This document shows, piece after piece, positions 17,960-26,536 of a stretch of 64,000 nt of DNA. The stretch covers positions 133,951 through 197,950 of the forward strand of contig NZ_KI928930.1 in the NCBI RefSeq assembly GCF_000521215.1. The letters are read 5' to 3'. This stretch comes from Labrenzia sp. DG1229. GTDB lineage: Bacteria; Pseudomonadota; Alphaproteobacteria; Rhizobiales; Stappiaceae. Position 1 is the stretch's first letter. Every line of letters starts with the position of its first letter. A program made the translations under genes and the position numbers. Below the pieces are notes generated by a model, which was given only the letters and a program-made list of their open reading frames with translations, did not search any database and had not been told where the DNA came from.

Positions 17960-20470
17960 ATGCCGAAAGGCAGCAAGGACGGCGCGCTCAAAAGCGCGGC
18001 GTGGCGAGATCGGAGTCTGAAATCGTTGAAGCTCGGCAGCACGGCTCTGGCGGGCTGCGGACTTATGTCGGGTCCGGCGGCAGCGAACATGCTCGCCGAT
18101 ACCACTGCTGCGATTAATCCTGGTGCAATGATCCTCGTGGGCGCGGTCGGTGGCATGTGCGCCTTTGCCGTAACCGCGGCTGTCTCCCTTGTCAGGCATC
18201 GCAAGCAGTCCGCTCAGGTAACTGCATCGCTTGAAAAGGAAAAGAGCGACCTGAAATTCCGGATCGATCGGCTGGAAGCCATGCTCAACACGGATGAGCA
18301 GCGTGTGATCGTCTGGACCGGCAACGGTGCCGTCCCGCAGATCTGGGGCATTCTTCCGGAAAAATCGGGTGTGCCGCGGCCTCCTGCGCAGCTCCTTGCA
18401 TTTGGAAGCTGGCTCACGACCAAATGTGCCGGCGATCTCGAGCGGCATCTGGATATGCTGTTTCGTACGGGTGAGGCCTTTGCCGCAACACTGAAGACGC
18501 ACACGGGCACTTATGTGGAGGCCCTGGGGCGCACCACCGGTGGCGCGGTTGTCCTGCGTTTGCGCGATCTGACCGGCGAACGGCAGATGCAGGCGGAACT
18601 GTCCGCACGCAACGCCAGAATTTCCGGCGAGCTCCATATGCTGCACGCGTTGCTGGACGCCATGCCCGCTCCGGCCTGGCAACGGGATGCGGAGGGCAAA
18701 CTGATCTGGGCCAATGCCGCATACGCCGAAGCCGTTGAGATGACCGATGCGGAAAGTGCAATCAGGGAAGGCGCGACATTCCTGGACGCTGCAGCACGTA
18801 CAGCCATGGCTGTGCAGCGCACCGAAGATGGTTGCTTCTCGGCACGCATTCCCATTGTCGCTTCCGGCGACCGATGCGTGTTTGAAGTCACCGATGTCAA
18901 CGCGAGTGTCGGCGGTGCCGGTATTGCCGTTGACATCAGTGAGCTTGAACAAGCGCGCAAGGAACTTGGCAGGGCCGAGGAATTTCATGGCCGCACGCTG
19001 GACCAGCTTGCCGCTGCGGTCGCAATTTACGGCAGCGATCGCAAGCTGCAGTTTTACAATGCCGCATTTCGCCAGCTCTGGGACCTGGATGATGCCTTCC
19101 TGGAGAGCCGTCCTGAAGACAGCACTGTTCTGGATGCGCTTCGTGCCTCGCGCAAACTGCCCGAACAGGCCGATTACCGGGTCTGGCGCAACAAGATGCT
19201 GAAAAGCTATCAATCACTGGAGGCGCGCGAAAGCTGGTGGCATTTGCCCGATGGCCGCACCTTGCGTGTCATTGCGAACCCCCATCCGCAGGGCGGCGTC
19301 ACTTATATCTATGAAAACTTCACCGAGCGGCTTGACCTGGAAAGCAGGTACAACGCACTGACCCGGGTTCAGGGTGAAACCCTCGATAATCTGTCCGAAG
19401 CCGTTGCAGTGTTCGGGTCCGATGGGCGTCTGCGTCTCTGGAATCCGGCATTCGGCCGGATCTGGCAGCTCGAGGAAGACCAGCTGGCTGAGCTGCCGCA
19501 CGTCAACGAAGTCGTCTCGGCCTGTACACTCAGCGAAACGGAAGAAGACGCCTGGGAACAGCTGGCTGGAAATGTCACGGGCCTCCTCGACAATCGCACG
19601 CACAAGGTCAGCCGTCTGGAACGCCATAATGGCGATGTTCTTGACTATGCCACTGTCCCGTTGCCGGATGGCGGCACGCTGGTAACCTTCGTCGACGTGA
19701 CGGACAGCGTGAATGTCGAACGCGCCCTGCTTGAGAAAAACGAGGCGCTGCAGCAGGCCGATCAGATCAAGAACGCCTTTATCCAGCACGTTTCCTACGA
19801 ACTGCGCTCACCGCTGACCAACATCATCGGATTTGCCCAACTGCTGTCGGATCCGAAGTTCGGAGAACTTTCCGAAAAGCAGGGTGAATATGCCGAATAT
19901 ATTCAGTCGTCTTCGTCGGCCCTTCTTGCAATCATCAATGACATTCTCGACCTGGCGACGCTTGATGCCGGTATCATGGAACTCGATCTGGGTGAGGTCG
20001 ATGTTGCTTCCACCGTATCGGCAGCCGTCGAAGGCCTGAAAGACCGAATTGCCGAAGCAAAGATAAATCTCCGGACCAATGTGCCTGAAAACATCGGCGT
20101 CATCGTTGCCGATGAGAAAAGGCTCCGGCAGGTCCTGTTCAACCTGATTGCCAATGCTGTTCGCTATTCGGAAGAAAACGGCGTCGTCGATGTGAGCTGC
20201 AACCGGGAGGATGACAAGGTTTCCTTCGTGGTGCAGGACCACGGCTATGGCATACCGGCCGAAATTCTCGCCCAGGTCTTCAATCGCTTTGTCGGCCACG
20301 ACACCGGCAGCCGCAGGCAGGGTGCCGGTCTTGGATTGGCCATCGTGAAGAGCTTTGTTGAACTTCATGGCGGTACAGTTGATATCGAATCCGCAGAAGG
20401 TAAAGGGACAACCGTCACGTGCGTGTTTCCGGCGCGCCCTGAATTGGCGGACCAGGTCGCTGCCGAATAG
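17960..20470 (+). CDS. divL: DivL-type multi-PAS atypical kinase with Tyr at the acceptor position
   Basis: 836 aa. A hydrophobic segment at about 52-78 anchors it to the membrane, followed by a short coiled region and three PAS-like domains (about 195-320, 330-460, 465-580). The dimerisation/acceptor box reads HVSYELRSPLTNI: the canonical SHELRTPL histidine is replaced by Tyr613, as in Caulobacter DivL. The ATPase lobe is intact, with NLIANAVRYSEENG, DHGYGIP and GAGLGLAIVKSFVELHGG. DivL is a polarity/cell-cycle factor that controls CckA-CtrA signalling. Its position directly before tsaE is also typical. RBS AAGGGG lies upstream of the ATG. Confidence 0.9.
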   Translation: MPKGSKDGALKSAAWRDRSLKSLKLGSTALAGCGLMSGPAAANMLADTTAAINPGAMILVGAVGGMCAFAVTAAVSLVRHRKQSAQVTASLEKEKSDLKFRIDRLEAMLNTDEQRVIVWTGNGAVPQIWGILPEKSGVPRPPAQLLAFGSWLTTKCAGDLERHLDMLFRTGEAFAATLKTHTGTYVEALGRTTGGAVVLRLRDLTGERQMQAELSARNARISGELHMLHALLDAMPAPAWQRDAEGKLIWANAAYAEAVEMTDAESAIREGATFLDAAARTAMAVQRTEDGCFSARIPIVASGDRCVFEVTDVNASVGGAGIAVDISELEQARKELGRAEEFHGRTLDQLAAAVAIYGSDRKLQFYNAAFRQLWDLDDAFLESRPEDSTVLDALRASRKLPEQADYRVWRNKMLKSYQSLEARESWWHLPDGRTLRVIANPHPQGGVTYIYENFTERLDLESRYNALTRVQGETLDNLSEAVAVFGSDGRLRLWNPAFGRIWQLEEDQLAELPHVNEVVSACTLSETEEDAWEQLAGNVTGLLDNRTHKVSRLERHNGDVLDYATVPLPDGGTLVTFVDVTDSVNVERALLEKNEALQQADQIKNAFIQHVSYELRSPLTNIIGFAQLLSDPKFGELSEKQGEYAEYIQSSSSALLAIINDILDLATLDAGIMELDLGEVDVASTVSAAVEGLKDRIAEAKINLRTNVPENIGVIVADEKRLRQVLFNLIANAVRYSEENGVVDVSCNREDDKVSFVVQDHGYGIPAEILAQVFNRFVGHDTGSRRQGAGLGLAIVKSFVELHGGTVDIESAEGKGTTVTCVFPARPELADQVAAE

Positions 20471-20482
20471 ACAGGACGGCCC

Positions 20483-22009
20483 ATGGCAGAGCACCGGCTG
20501 CGGCAATTGCCTGCATCATTCCTGACACTGGAGACATCCGGCGAAACTGAAACAGGGCAGTTGGCGGATGACGTCGCCATGATCCTGAAGGCGGGGGATG
20601 TTCTGTGCCTTTCCGGAGACCTGGGAGCCGGCAAATCCACTTTTGCACGTGCCTTGATAAGAACATTAGCGGCAGACGCGGGTCTGGAAGTTCCAAGCCC
20701 GACTTTCACGCTGGTGCAGACTTATGACTTGCCGCGATTCGACCTGTCACACTTCGATCTCTATCGTCTTGAAGAACCGGAAGAGCTGGAAGAACTCGGT
20801 CTTGAAGATCTTCTGGAAACAGGAGCCGCACTGATCGAGTGGCCCGAAAGGGCGGAAAGCCTGCTCCCCCGGGATGCCTTGTGGATACAGAATGTCCAGC
20901 CGGATGAAGAGACGGACAACAGGCGGTTCGTTTTCCATTCCGAAAACCCGGACTGGCAGCAGCGCATCGAGCAGACGCTCGGTGTTCGAGATTTCCTGGA
21001 AAATGCAGGTCTCGGTAGTGCCAACCGCCGGTTTCTGGCCGGAGATGCCTCCTTGCGGACGTTCGAAAGCATCGCATCGATATCCGGAAGATCTGTTCTG
21101 ATGCGCTGGCCTTTTCGGGAAGGTACCGTTTCGGAAGACGTCAGGGCATACATGACCCGTGTCCATCTGGCGCAGGACTGCCGCTCCGTTCTTGCGATCG
21201 GTTCGGAGCTGCGCCGGCGGGGTATCAGGGCGCCGGAAACCCTTTCGGTCGACCTTGAAAATGGCCTCGTCCTTTCCGAGGACTTCGGCAGCGAGACGAT
21301 CGTGGTCGATGGCCGTCCGGATCCTGCGCGCTACCGAATTGCTGTCGAAATCCTTGTTCACCTCCACCGGCAAAGTTGGCCAGAGAGCGTCCGGCTGAAG
21401 GAGGGAGGAACCTATGAGGTTCCTCACTACTCGGATGCGGCGCTCGTTGCGGAAGCCGCTCTGTTCGTGGACTGGTATGTCCCTGAAATCTCGGGACATC
21501 CTGTCGATGCGTGCTTGCGTGCGGAATTTGCTGCTCTTTGGCAGCATAACCTGGATCGTATTTCCGGTGCGCAAAGGGGATGGGTGCTTCGGGACTTCCA
21601 TTCACCCAATTTGTTGTGGCAGGAAGCGGCCGGCGGCATCGACAGGATCGGATTGATCGATTTGCAGGATACGGTGATCGGGCCCGTCGCCTATGATGTT
21701 GCCTCTCTTTTACTGGACGCTCGAACCGAAATGAGTATCGAGCTGGAAACCAGTCTGTATGATGCTTATGTCTCCGGGATGGAGAAGCAGTCTCCGGGGT
21801 TCGACAGGGCCAGCTTTTCAGACGCCTATTCGGTACTGGCGGTTCAGCGTGTTTCGAAGATCCTCGGGATCTTCGTCAGGCTGGCGCGACGTGATGCCAA
21901 GCCGGCTTATTTGAGCCATTTGCCGCGCATGATAGGCTATCTGGATCGCGTTCTTGAAAGGCCGGGTATGTCAGGCTTGAAAGACTGGTACAGACGTTTC
22001 CGGCACTGA
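20483..22009 (+). CDS. Fusion of TsaE ATPase and AmgK-like sugar kinase
   Basis: 508 aa bifunctional protein. Residues 1-165 are TsaE: Walker A GDLGAGKST (45-53), VPSPTFTLVQTY, FDLYRL and LIEWPER. TsaE powers the t6A37 tRNA modification complex. Residues about 175-508 are an aminoglycoside-phosphotransferase-fold kinase like AmgK, with the catalytic loop RDFHSPNLLW and the metal motif GLIDLQDTVIGP. AmgK phosphorylates N-acetylmuramic acid at C1 in cell-wall recycling, and the next gene encodes the matching MurU. The fusion is recurrent in Hyphomicrobiales. Twelve bp separate it from divL. Confidence 0.92.
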   Translation: MAEHRLRQLPASFLTLETSGETETGQLADDVAMILKAGDVLCLSGDLGAGKSTFARALIRTLAADAGLEVPSPTFTLVQTYDLPRFDLSHFDLYRLEEPEELEELGLEDLLETGAALIEWPERAESLLPRDALWIQNVQPDEETDNRRFVFHSENPDWQQRIEQTLGVRDFLENAGLGSANRRFLAGDASLRTFESIASISGRSVLMRWPFREGTVSEDVRAYMTRVHLAQDCRSVLAIGSELRRRGIRAPETLSVDLENGLVLSEDFGSETIVVDGRPDPARYRIAVEILVHLHRQSWPESVRLKEGGTYEVPHYSDAALVAEAALFVDWYVPEISGHPVDACLRAEFAALWQHNLDRISGAQRGWVLRDFHSPNLLWQEAAGGIDRIGLIDLQDTVIGPVAYDVASLLLDARTEMSIELETSLYDAYVSGMEKQSPGFDRASFSDAYSVLAVQRVSKILGIFVRLARRDAKPAYLSHLPRMIGYLDRVLERPGMSGLKDWYRRFRH

Positions 22010-22053
22010 AAAACAGGTCGTGCGATGCCGGGCACAATCATTCGAGTGAAAAA

Positions 22054-22788
22054 ATGAATCAACAGCGCTTCCGCCCATCAAAAGCAATGATCCTGGCCGC
22101 AGGCCTCGGCAAGAGGATGCGGCCACTGACCGCGACCACGCCCAAGCCGCTGATCGAAGTCAATGGCCAGGCGCTGATTGACCATGGTATGGACCGGCTG
22201 GCCGCGGCAGGAGTAAGGACATGCGTGGTCAACGTGCATTACCTTGCCGATCTTGTTGAAGTTCACGTGCGTCGCCGCAGTGACATGGAAATCCTCATCT
22301 CCGATGAACGCGAGCAATTGCTGGAAACCGGTGGCGGCATCAAGAATGCGCTCCCGCTTCTTGGTGCAGATCCGTTCTTCCAGTTGAATGCCGACACCTG
22401 CTACTGGATTGAAGGCGTCAAACCGAACCTGGAACACATGGTTGATGCCTGGGACGAGGACCGCATGGATGCGCTTCTTTTGGTCGCCGAAACCGTCAAG
22501 TCCGTCGGGTACGCCGGCCGGGGAGACTTCGAAATGTCGAAAGACGGCAGTCTTACCAGGCGGTTGGAAAAAGGCGTGACACCCTTTGCCTATGCAGGTG
22601 CGGCGATCCTGCATCCGCGGTTTTTCGAGGGCGCGCCGGAAGGACCGTTCTCGATGAATATCCTGTTTGACCGGGCAATCGAATCAGGGCGCCTGTTCGG
22701 CGTTCAGATGGAAGGGTTGTGGCTTCACATAGGCACACCGGATGCAATCAGGGCTGCGGAATATGCGGTTGGTGGAAGCGCCGCCTAG
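22054..22788 (+). CDS. murU: N-acetylmuramate-1-phosphate uridylyltransferase (MurU-like)
   Basis: 244 aa nucleotidyltransferase with the signature AMILAAGLGKRMRPLTATTPKPLIEVNG at the start (residues 11-38). LETGGGIKNALPLLG follows and then the metal-binding QLNADTCYW. It converts MurNAc-1-phosphate and UTP to UDP-MurNAc, completing the AmgK/MurU recycling route that bypasses de novo UDP-MurNAc synthesis and thereby fosfomycin. The pairing with the upstream AmgK-like domain supports this over a generic sugar-phosphate nucleotidyltransferase role. Confidence 0.88.
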   Translation: MNQQRFRPSKAMILAAGLGKRMRPLTATTPKPLIEVNGQALIDHGMDRLAAAGVRTCVVNVHYLADLVEVHVRRRSDMEILISDEREQLLETGGGIKNALPLLGADPFFQLNADTCYWIEGVKPNLEHMVDAWDEDRMDALLLVAETVKSVGYAGRGDFEMSKDGSLTRRLEKGVTPFAYAGAAILHPRFFEGAPEGPFSMNILFDRAIESGRLFGVQMEGLWLHIGTPDAIRAAEYAVGGSAA

Positions 22789-23398
22789 GCAGTGCGCTCA
22801 CAAACGAGGTCGAGGTAGTGCTGGAAACAGCAAAATTCGACCGGGAAAGGCGCAATGAGCAATGCTTCTGCCAGCCGAACCGCCTGGCAAAGCAGATCAA
22901 AGCCGTCTTGGTGCCGCCTGGCGATGAGGTGGATTAGCCTGGCATCAGCGTCGCAAGCTCTTGAAAATCGGGTGGTTTCCTGCAAGCTTGCGCCTTGTAT
23001 CAAGGCAAATCTACATTCACCGATTCAATTTCGTTTGTGAGGGTTTGGCCGGGAGCCCAATAGAAGAACACGGAGCCTCTTGATGGATCCAGATCGGCTC
23101 ATATCCGAGGCACGGAGCGACGTTCGATGCCGAGTGCCGGGACTGCTCCGCAGCAAGGGAGATGGGTCGAGTTTCAGGCCTGCCGGGCAACATCGCATGC
23201 TGCTGGTTTTCAACCGGGCCACATCACGGACCGCGCGCAAATCATCCGGCACCCAATGGAACGCCGGTCAGATGCTTCGCCAGTTGGAAGGCGGACAACT
23301 TTGCACTTCAAAACACGTGCGAACTGATGCAAGCCGATTGTGTCGGCACAACCGAAGACCGGGTCGAGCGGCTCCGTATTCTTCAAAAGGGTTTTAGG
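22789..23398. other. 610-bp gap between murU and addB without a convincing gene
   Basis: This gap is unusually long for a gene order that is normally compact. A minus-strand frame of 72 codons at 22785-23003 (ending RLIHLIARRHQDGFDLLCQ...LVCERTA) has moderately coding-like third positions, but no recognisable domain and no good RBS. Plus-strand frames that run into addB also lack recognisable sequence. It may hold a decayed gene or an addAB promoter. Confidence 0.4.
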
Positions 23399-26300
23399 AT
23401 GGCCGAGCGCGCGCGTCTCTTTTCCGTTCCGCCATCTGTTCCCTTCCTCGAAACTCTCGTCGACAAGCTTGTTGAAGGCGCCCTGGTTCCGGGATTTTGT
23501 CCCTTGGACAATCCACACCTTTTGCCTTCGGTGACACTGTATCTGCCGACGCGGCGCTCTGCACGGCTGCTTCCGCAGGTCTTTCAGAAGAAGTTCGGTG
23601 GAAAGCCGGTGCTTCTGCCTGTTATCAGGCCCGTTGGCGATGCGGATGAAGACGCTCAGAGCCTCACAGCTGACATCGATCTTGCGCCCCTGCCGCCGGC
23701 GATGCCCCTGCTTGAGCGTCACCTGGCAATGACCCGGCTCGTCAAGGCCTGGAAGGGAACCCTGCGCCGGGAAGCGCTGAGCTTGCGTCTGGACGAACCC
23801 CTGGGTGTTCCCGCTTCCACTGCGGATGCCGCCTGGCTCGCCGCAGATCTGCTGTCACTGATGGACGAGGTTGAGACCGAGGAGGCGGACTGGAGTGAAC
23901 TGACCGCGCTCGTTCCGGAGGATTTTGCGCGCTATTGGCAGATCACGCTGGATTTTCTGAAGATCGTGCAGGAAGCCTGGCCGGCCCACCTTGCCGAACG
24001 GGGGCAGATGGATCCGAAGGCGCGCAGGTCCGCGCTGATACGGCGGGAAGCTCAGCGTCTTGCAAAGGCAGCACCTGGAAACCCCGTCATCGTCGCCGGG
24101 GTCACCGGATCAGTGCCTGCGACTGCAGAACTTTTGAAAGTTGTTGCCGGATTGAAGCAGGGCGTCATCGTGCTTCCGGGGCTTGATCAGCATCTCGATA
24201 ACAGGTCCTGGGCAACGCTCGGGCAACGTAGCGCCGGGGCATCGACAAATGCCGCGCGGATCGGCATGGGCATGGCGACCTTGCCGTCTCATCCGCAATA
24301 TTCGCTCAAGCAACTGCTCGACCGGCTCGGTGTTTCCCGTCCTGATGTCGCAACTCTCGGGGAGATTCCCGATCGTGCCAGGGGACTCAGGGAAACTCTT
24401 GTGTCCGAAGCCTTGCGGCCCGCCGATACCTCAGACGCCTGGACCGGCTTTCTTGAGGAAACGGAACCTTCCGATCGTGCAGAAGCTCTCGGGGATGTGG
24501 CAATTCTGGTGGCGCGCAACGAAGCGGATGAAGCCCTGAGCCTGTCGATTGCCTTGCGTGAAGCGATTGAGCGGAATGAAATTTCGGCGTTGATTTCGCC
24601 GGACAGGATGCTGACCCGCCGTGTCGCGGCAGAACTGTCACGATGGAACATCCAGGTGGATGACAGTGCCGGGCGTCCGCTCGACCAGACTGCTCCGGCG
24701 ATCTTGTCGGTCCTTGCAGCAAAGCTTGCCTTGAATGGATGTGAACCGATCGACCTTCTGGCGTTGCTCAAGCACCCGCTCGCACGTTTCGGTTTGCCGT
24801 TCAAGGATATCCGTTCCGCCGCGCGTGCATTGGAACGCGGCGTCATCCGTGGTCCGCGTGCAAAACCCGGAACCGGCGGTTTGCGTGCTGCGGTCGAAGC
24901 CAGCCGCGAGGACGTGGACAACACACACATACCGCGCTGGAAGAAAGTGCACGAAGCGGACTGGGATGTGATTGTCGACCTGGTCGACAGGCTCACGGTC
25001 GCCCTCGCACCATTGGAAGATCTCAGCGGAAGCACTGAATCGATCTCGGTCACGGACCTTGCACGGCTGCATATTGAGGTCATCCAGGCCGTGGCGACGG
25101 ACGACGCCAGTTCTTTTGAGGAGCTATATGCGGGAGAGGCGGGTGAGGGCCTCGCACAGTTTCTGAGCGATCTTCTTGAAGGTGGATCGAGCGGCCTGGA
25201 GGTGCCACCCGGCGAATGGCCGACCGTGTTGCCTGCATTGATGGCGGGACAGGCGGTGCGCCGAAGGCTTCCGGGAGATCAGAGGGTACAGATACTCGGT
25301 CCGATGGAGGCGCGTCTTCAGACATTTGATTTCGTGATCCTGGGCGGGCTCAATGAAGGTATCTGGCCGCAACGAACCCGCAATGATCCCTGGTTGAGCA
25401 GACCCATGAAGCGGGACATCGGTCTGGAGCCGCCGGAAAGGCGACTTGGTGCTGCGGCCCATGATTTCGCTCAGGGGCTCGGAGCAAGACGGGTACTCCT
25501 GTCTCGAGCCGCACGCTCTGACGGCGCCCCCACGGTCGCTTCCCGCTGGCTGCAGCGACTGACGACGCTCGCAGGTCCCGACGCAACCCGTTCGATGGAG
25601 CAGCGCGGAAGTACATACGCAAAACTGGCCGGTCTTCTGGACCAGCCGGATGGTCCGGTTCGCCCGGCAAAACGGCCCGTTCCAGCTCCCGCTCTCGGCG
25701 CAAGACCGAAATCGCTGTCGATTACGGAGATCGAGCGACTGATCCGCGATCCCTATGCGATCTATGCCCGTCACGTCCTGGAACTGCAGGCGGTGGATCC
25801 CATCGGCGGCGAACCGGGAGCGGCCGACAAGGGAACCCTGATCCACGATGCCCTTGCCGAGTTTCTCGCGACCTGGTCGGGACCGTTTGATGACAGCGCC
25901 GTTGCAGCCCTCAAGGAGATCGGCGAAAAACTATTCGAGCCTCTCGATGCCTTTCCGGCCGTTCGGGCGCTGTGGTGGCCACGGTTCCAGAAGATTGCGA
26001 CAGGATTTGTGGCCTTTGAGGAACGGCGTTCGAAAGCGGTCGATGAACGGTTTCTGGAGATTGGTGGCGGTGTGGAACTCACGCTGCCGGGGTTCGATTT
26101 CCGGCTGCGGGGACGCGCGGACCGTATCGATCTTCTGACAACCGGAGACCTGGCTGTCATTGACTACAAGACAGGGCAGGTCCCGTCCCAGAAACAGGTC
26201 GATGCGCTGTTGTCTCCCCAGTTGCCACTGGAAGCTGCCATGATCAGGAGGTCCGGGTTCAAGGATGTTCCATCGGGAAAGCAGATCTCGGAACTGCTCT

Positions 26301-26536
26301 ATCTGCAGCTGAAAGACGGCGCTGATCCGGTTTCACGCAATCCCAGGGAAACATCCTTGGAAGACCTCGTTGAGGATGCCTGGCAACGCCTGGAACAATT
26401 GATCGCCTACTATTGCAATCCGGAAACCGGTTACCTCTCCCGTGCCCGGGTCATGCGGGGAAGGGCGATGGATGGTGACTACGATCACCTGGCACGCACC
26501 CAGGAATGGGCGTTGGGAGGCGAGGAACCGACATGA
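23399..26536 (+). CDS. addB: AddB, double-strand break repair helicase-nuclease subunit
   Basis: 1045 aa from the ATG at 23399 (MAERARLFSVPPSVPFLETLVDKL), which has AAAAGGG upstream; the frame stays open 79 codons further left without family similarity. The N-terminus has the degenerate AddB motif YLPTRRSARLL in place of a helicase P-loop, and LGGLNEGIWPQRTRNDPWLSRPMK is highly conserved. A C-terminal RecB-type nuclease carries GTLIHDALAEF and AVIDYKTGQVPS. No iron-sulfur cysteine cluster is visible, as in other alphaproteobacterial AddB. It works with AddA to process DNA ends and load RecA. The stop overlaps addA by 4 bp. Confidence 0.95.
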   Translation: MAERARLFSVPPSVPFLETLVDKLVEGALVPGFCPLDNPHLLPSVTLYLPTRRSARLLPQVFQKKFGGKPVLLPVIRPVGDADEDAQSLTADIDLAPLPPAMPLLERHLAMTRLVKAWKGTLRREALSLRLDEPLGVPASTADAAWLAADLLSLMDEVETEEADWSELTALVPEDFARYWQITLDFLKIVQEAWPAHLAERGQMDPKARRSALIRREAQRLAKAAPGNPVIVAGVTGSVPATAELLKVVAGLKQGVIVLPGLDQHLDNRSWATLGQRSAGASTNAARIGMGMATLPSHPQYSLKQLLDRLGVSRPDVATLGEIPDRARGLRETLVSEALRPADTSDAWTGFLEETEPSDRAEALGDVAILVARNEADEALSLSIALREAIERNEISALISPDRMLTRRVAAELSRWNIQVDDSAGRPLDQTAPAILSVLAAKLALNGCEPIDLLALLKHPLARFGLPFKDIRSAARALERGVIRGPRAKPGTGGLRAAVEASREDVDNTHIPRWKKVHEADWDVIVDLVDRLTVALAPLEDLSGSTESISVTDLARLHIEVIQAVATDDASSFEELYAGEAGEGLAQFLSDLLEGGSSGLEVPPGEWPTVLPALMAGQAVRRRLPGDQRVQILGPMEARLQTFDFVILGGLNEGIWPQRTRNDPWLSRPMKRDIGLEPPERRLGAAAHDFAQGLGARRVLLSRAARSDGAPTVASRWLQRLTTLAGPDATRSMEQRGSTYAKLAGLLDQPDGPVRPAKRPVPAPALGARPKSLSITEIERLIRDPYAIYARHVLELQAVDPIGGEPGAADKGTLIHDALAEFLATWSGPFDDSAVAALKEIGEKLFEPLDAFPAVRALWWPRFQKIATGFVAFEERRSKAVDERFLEIGGGVELTLPGFDFRLRGRADRIDLLTTGDLAVIDYKTGQVPSQKQVDALLSPQLPLEAAMIRRSGFKDVPSGKQISELLYLQLKDGADPVSRNPRETSLEDLVEDAWQRLEQLIAYYCNPETGYLSRARVMRGRAMDGDYDHLARTQEWALGGEEPT

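Noticed and set aside
17852..19213. 453-codon minus-strand open frame opposite divL
   Set aside because: No recognisable protein features; divL motifs are unambiguous on the plus strand.
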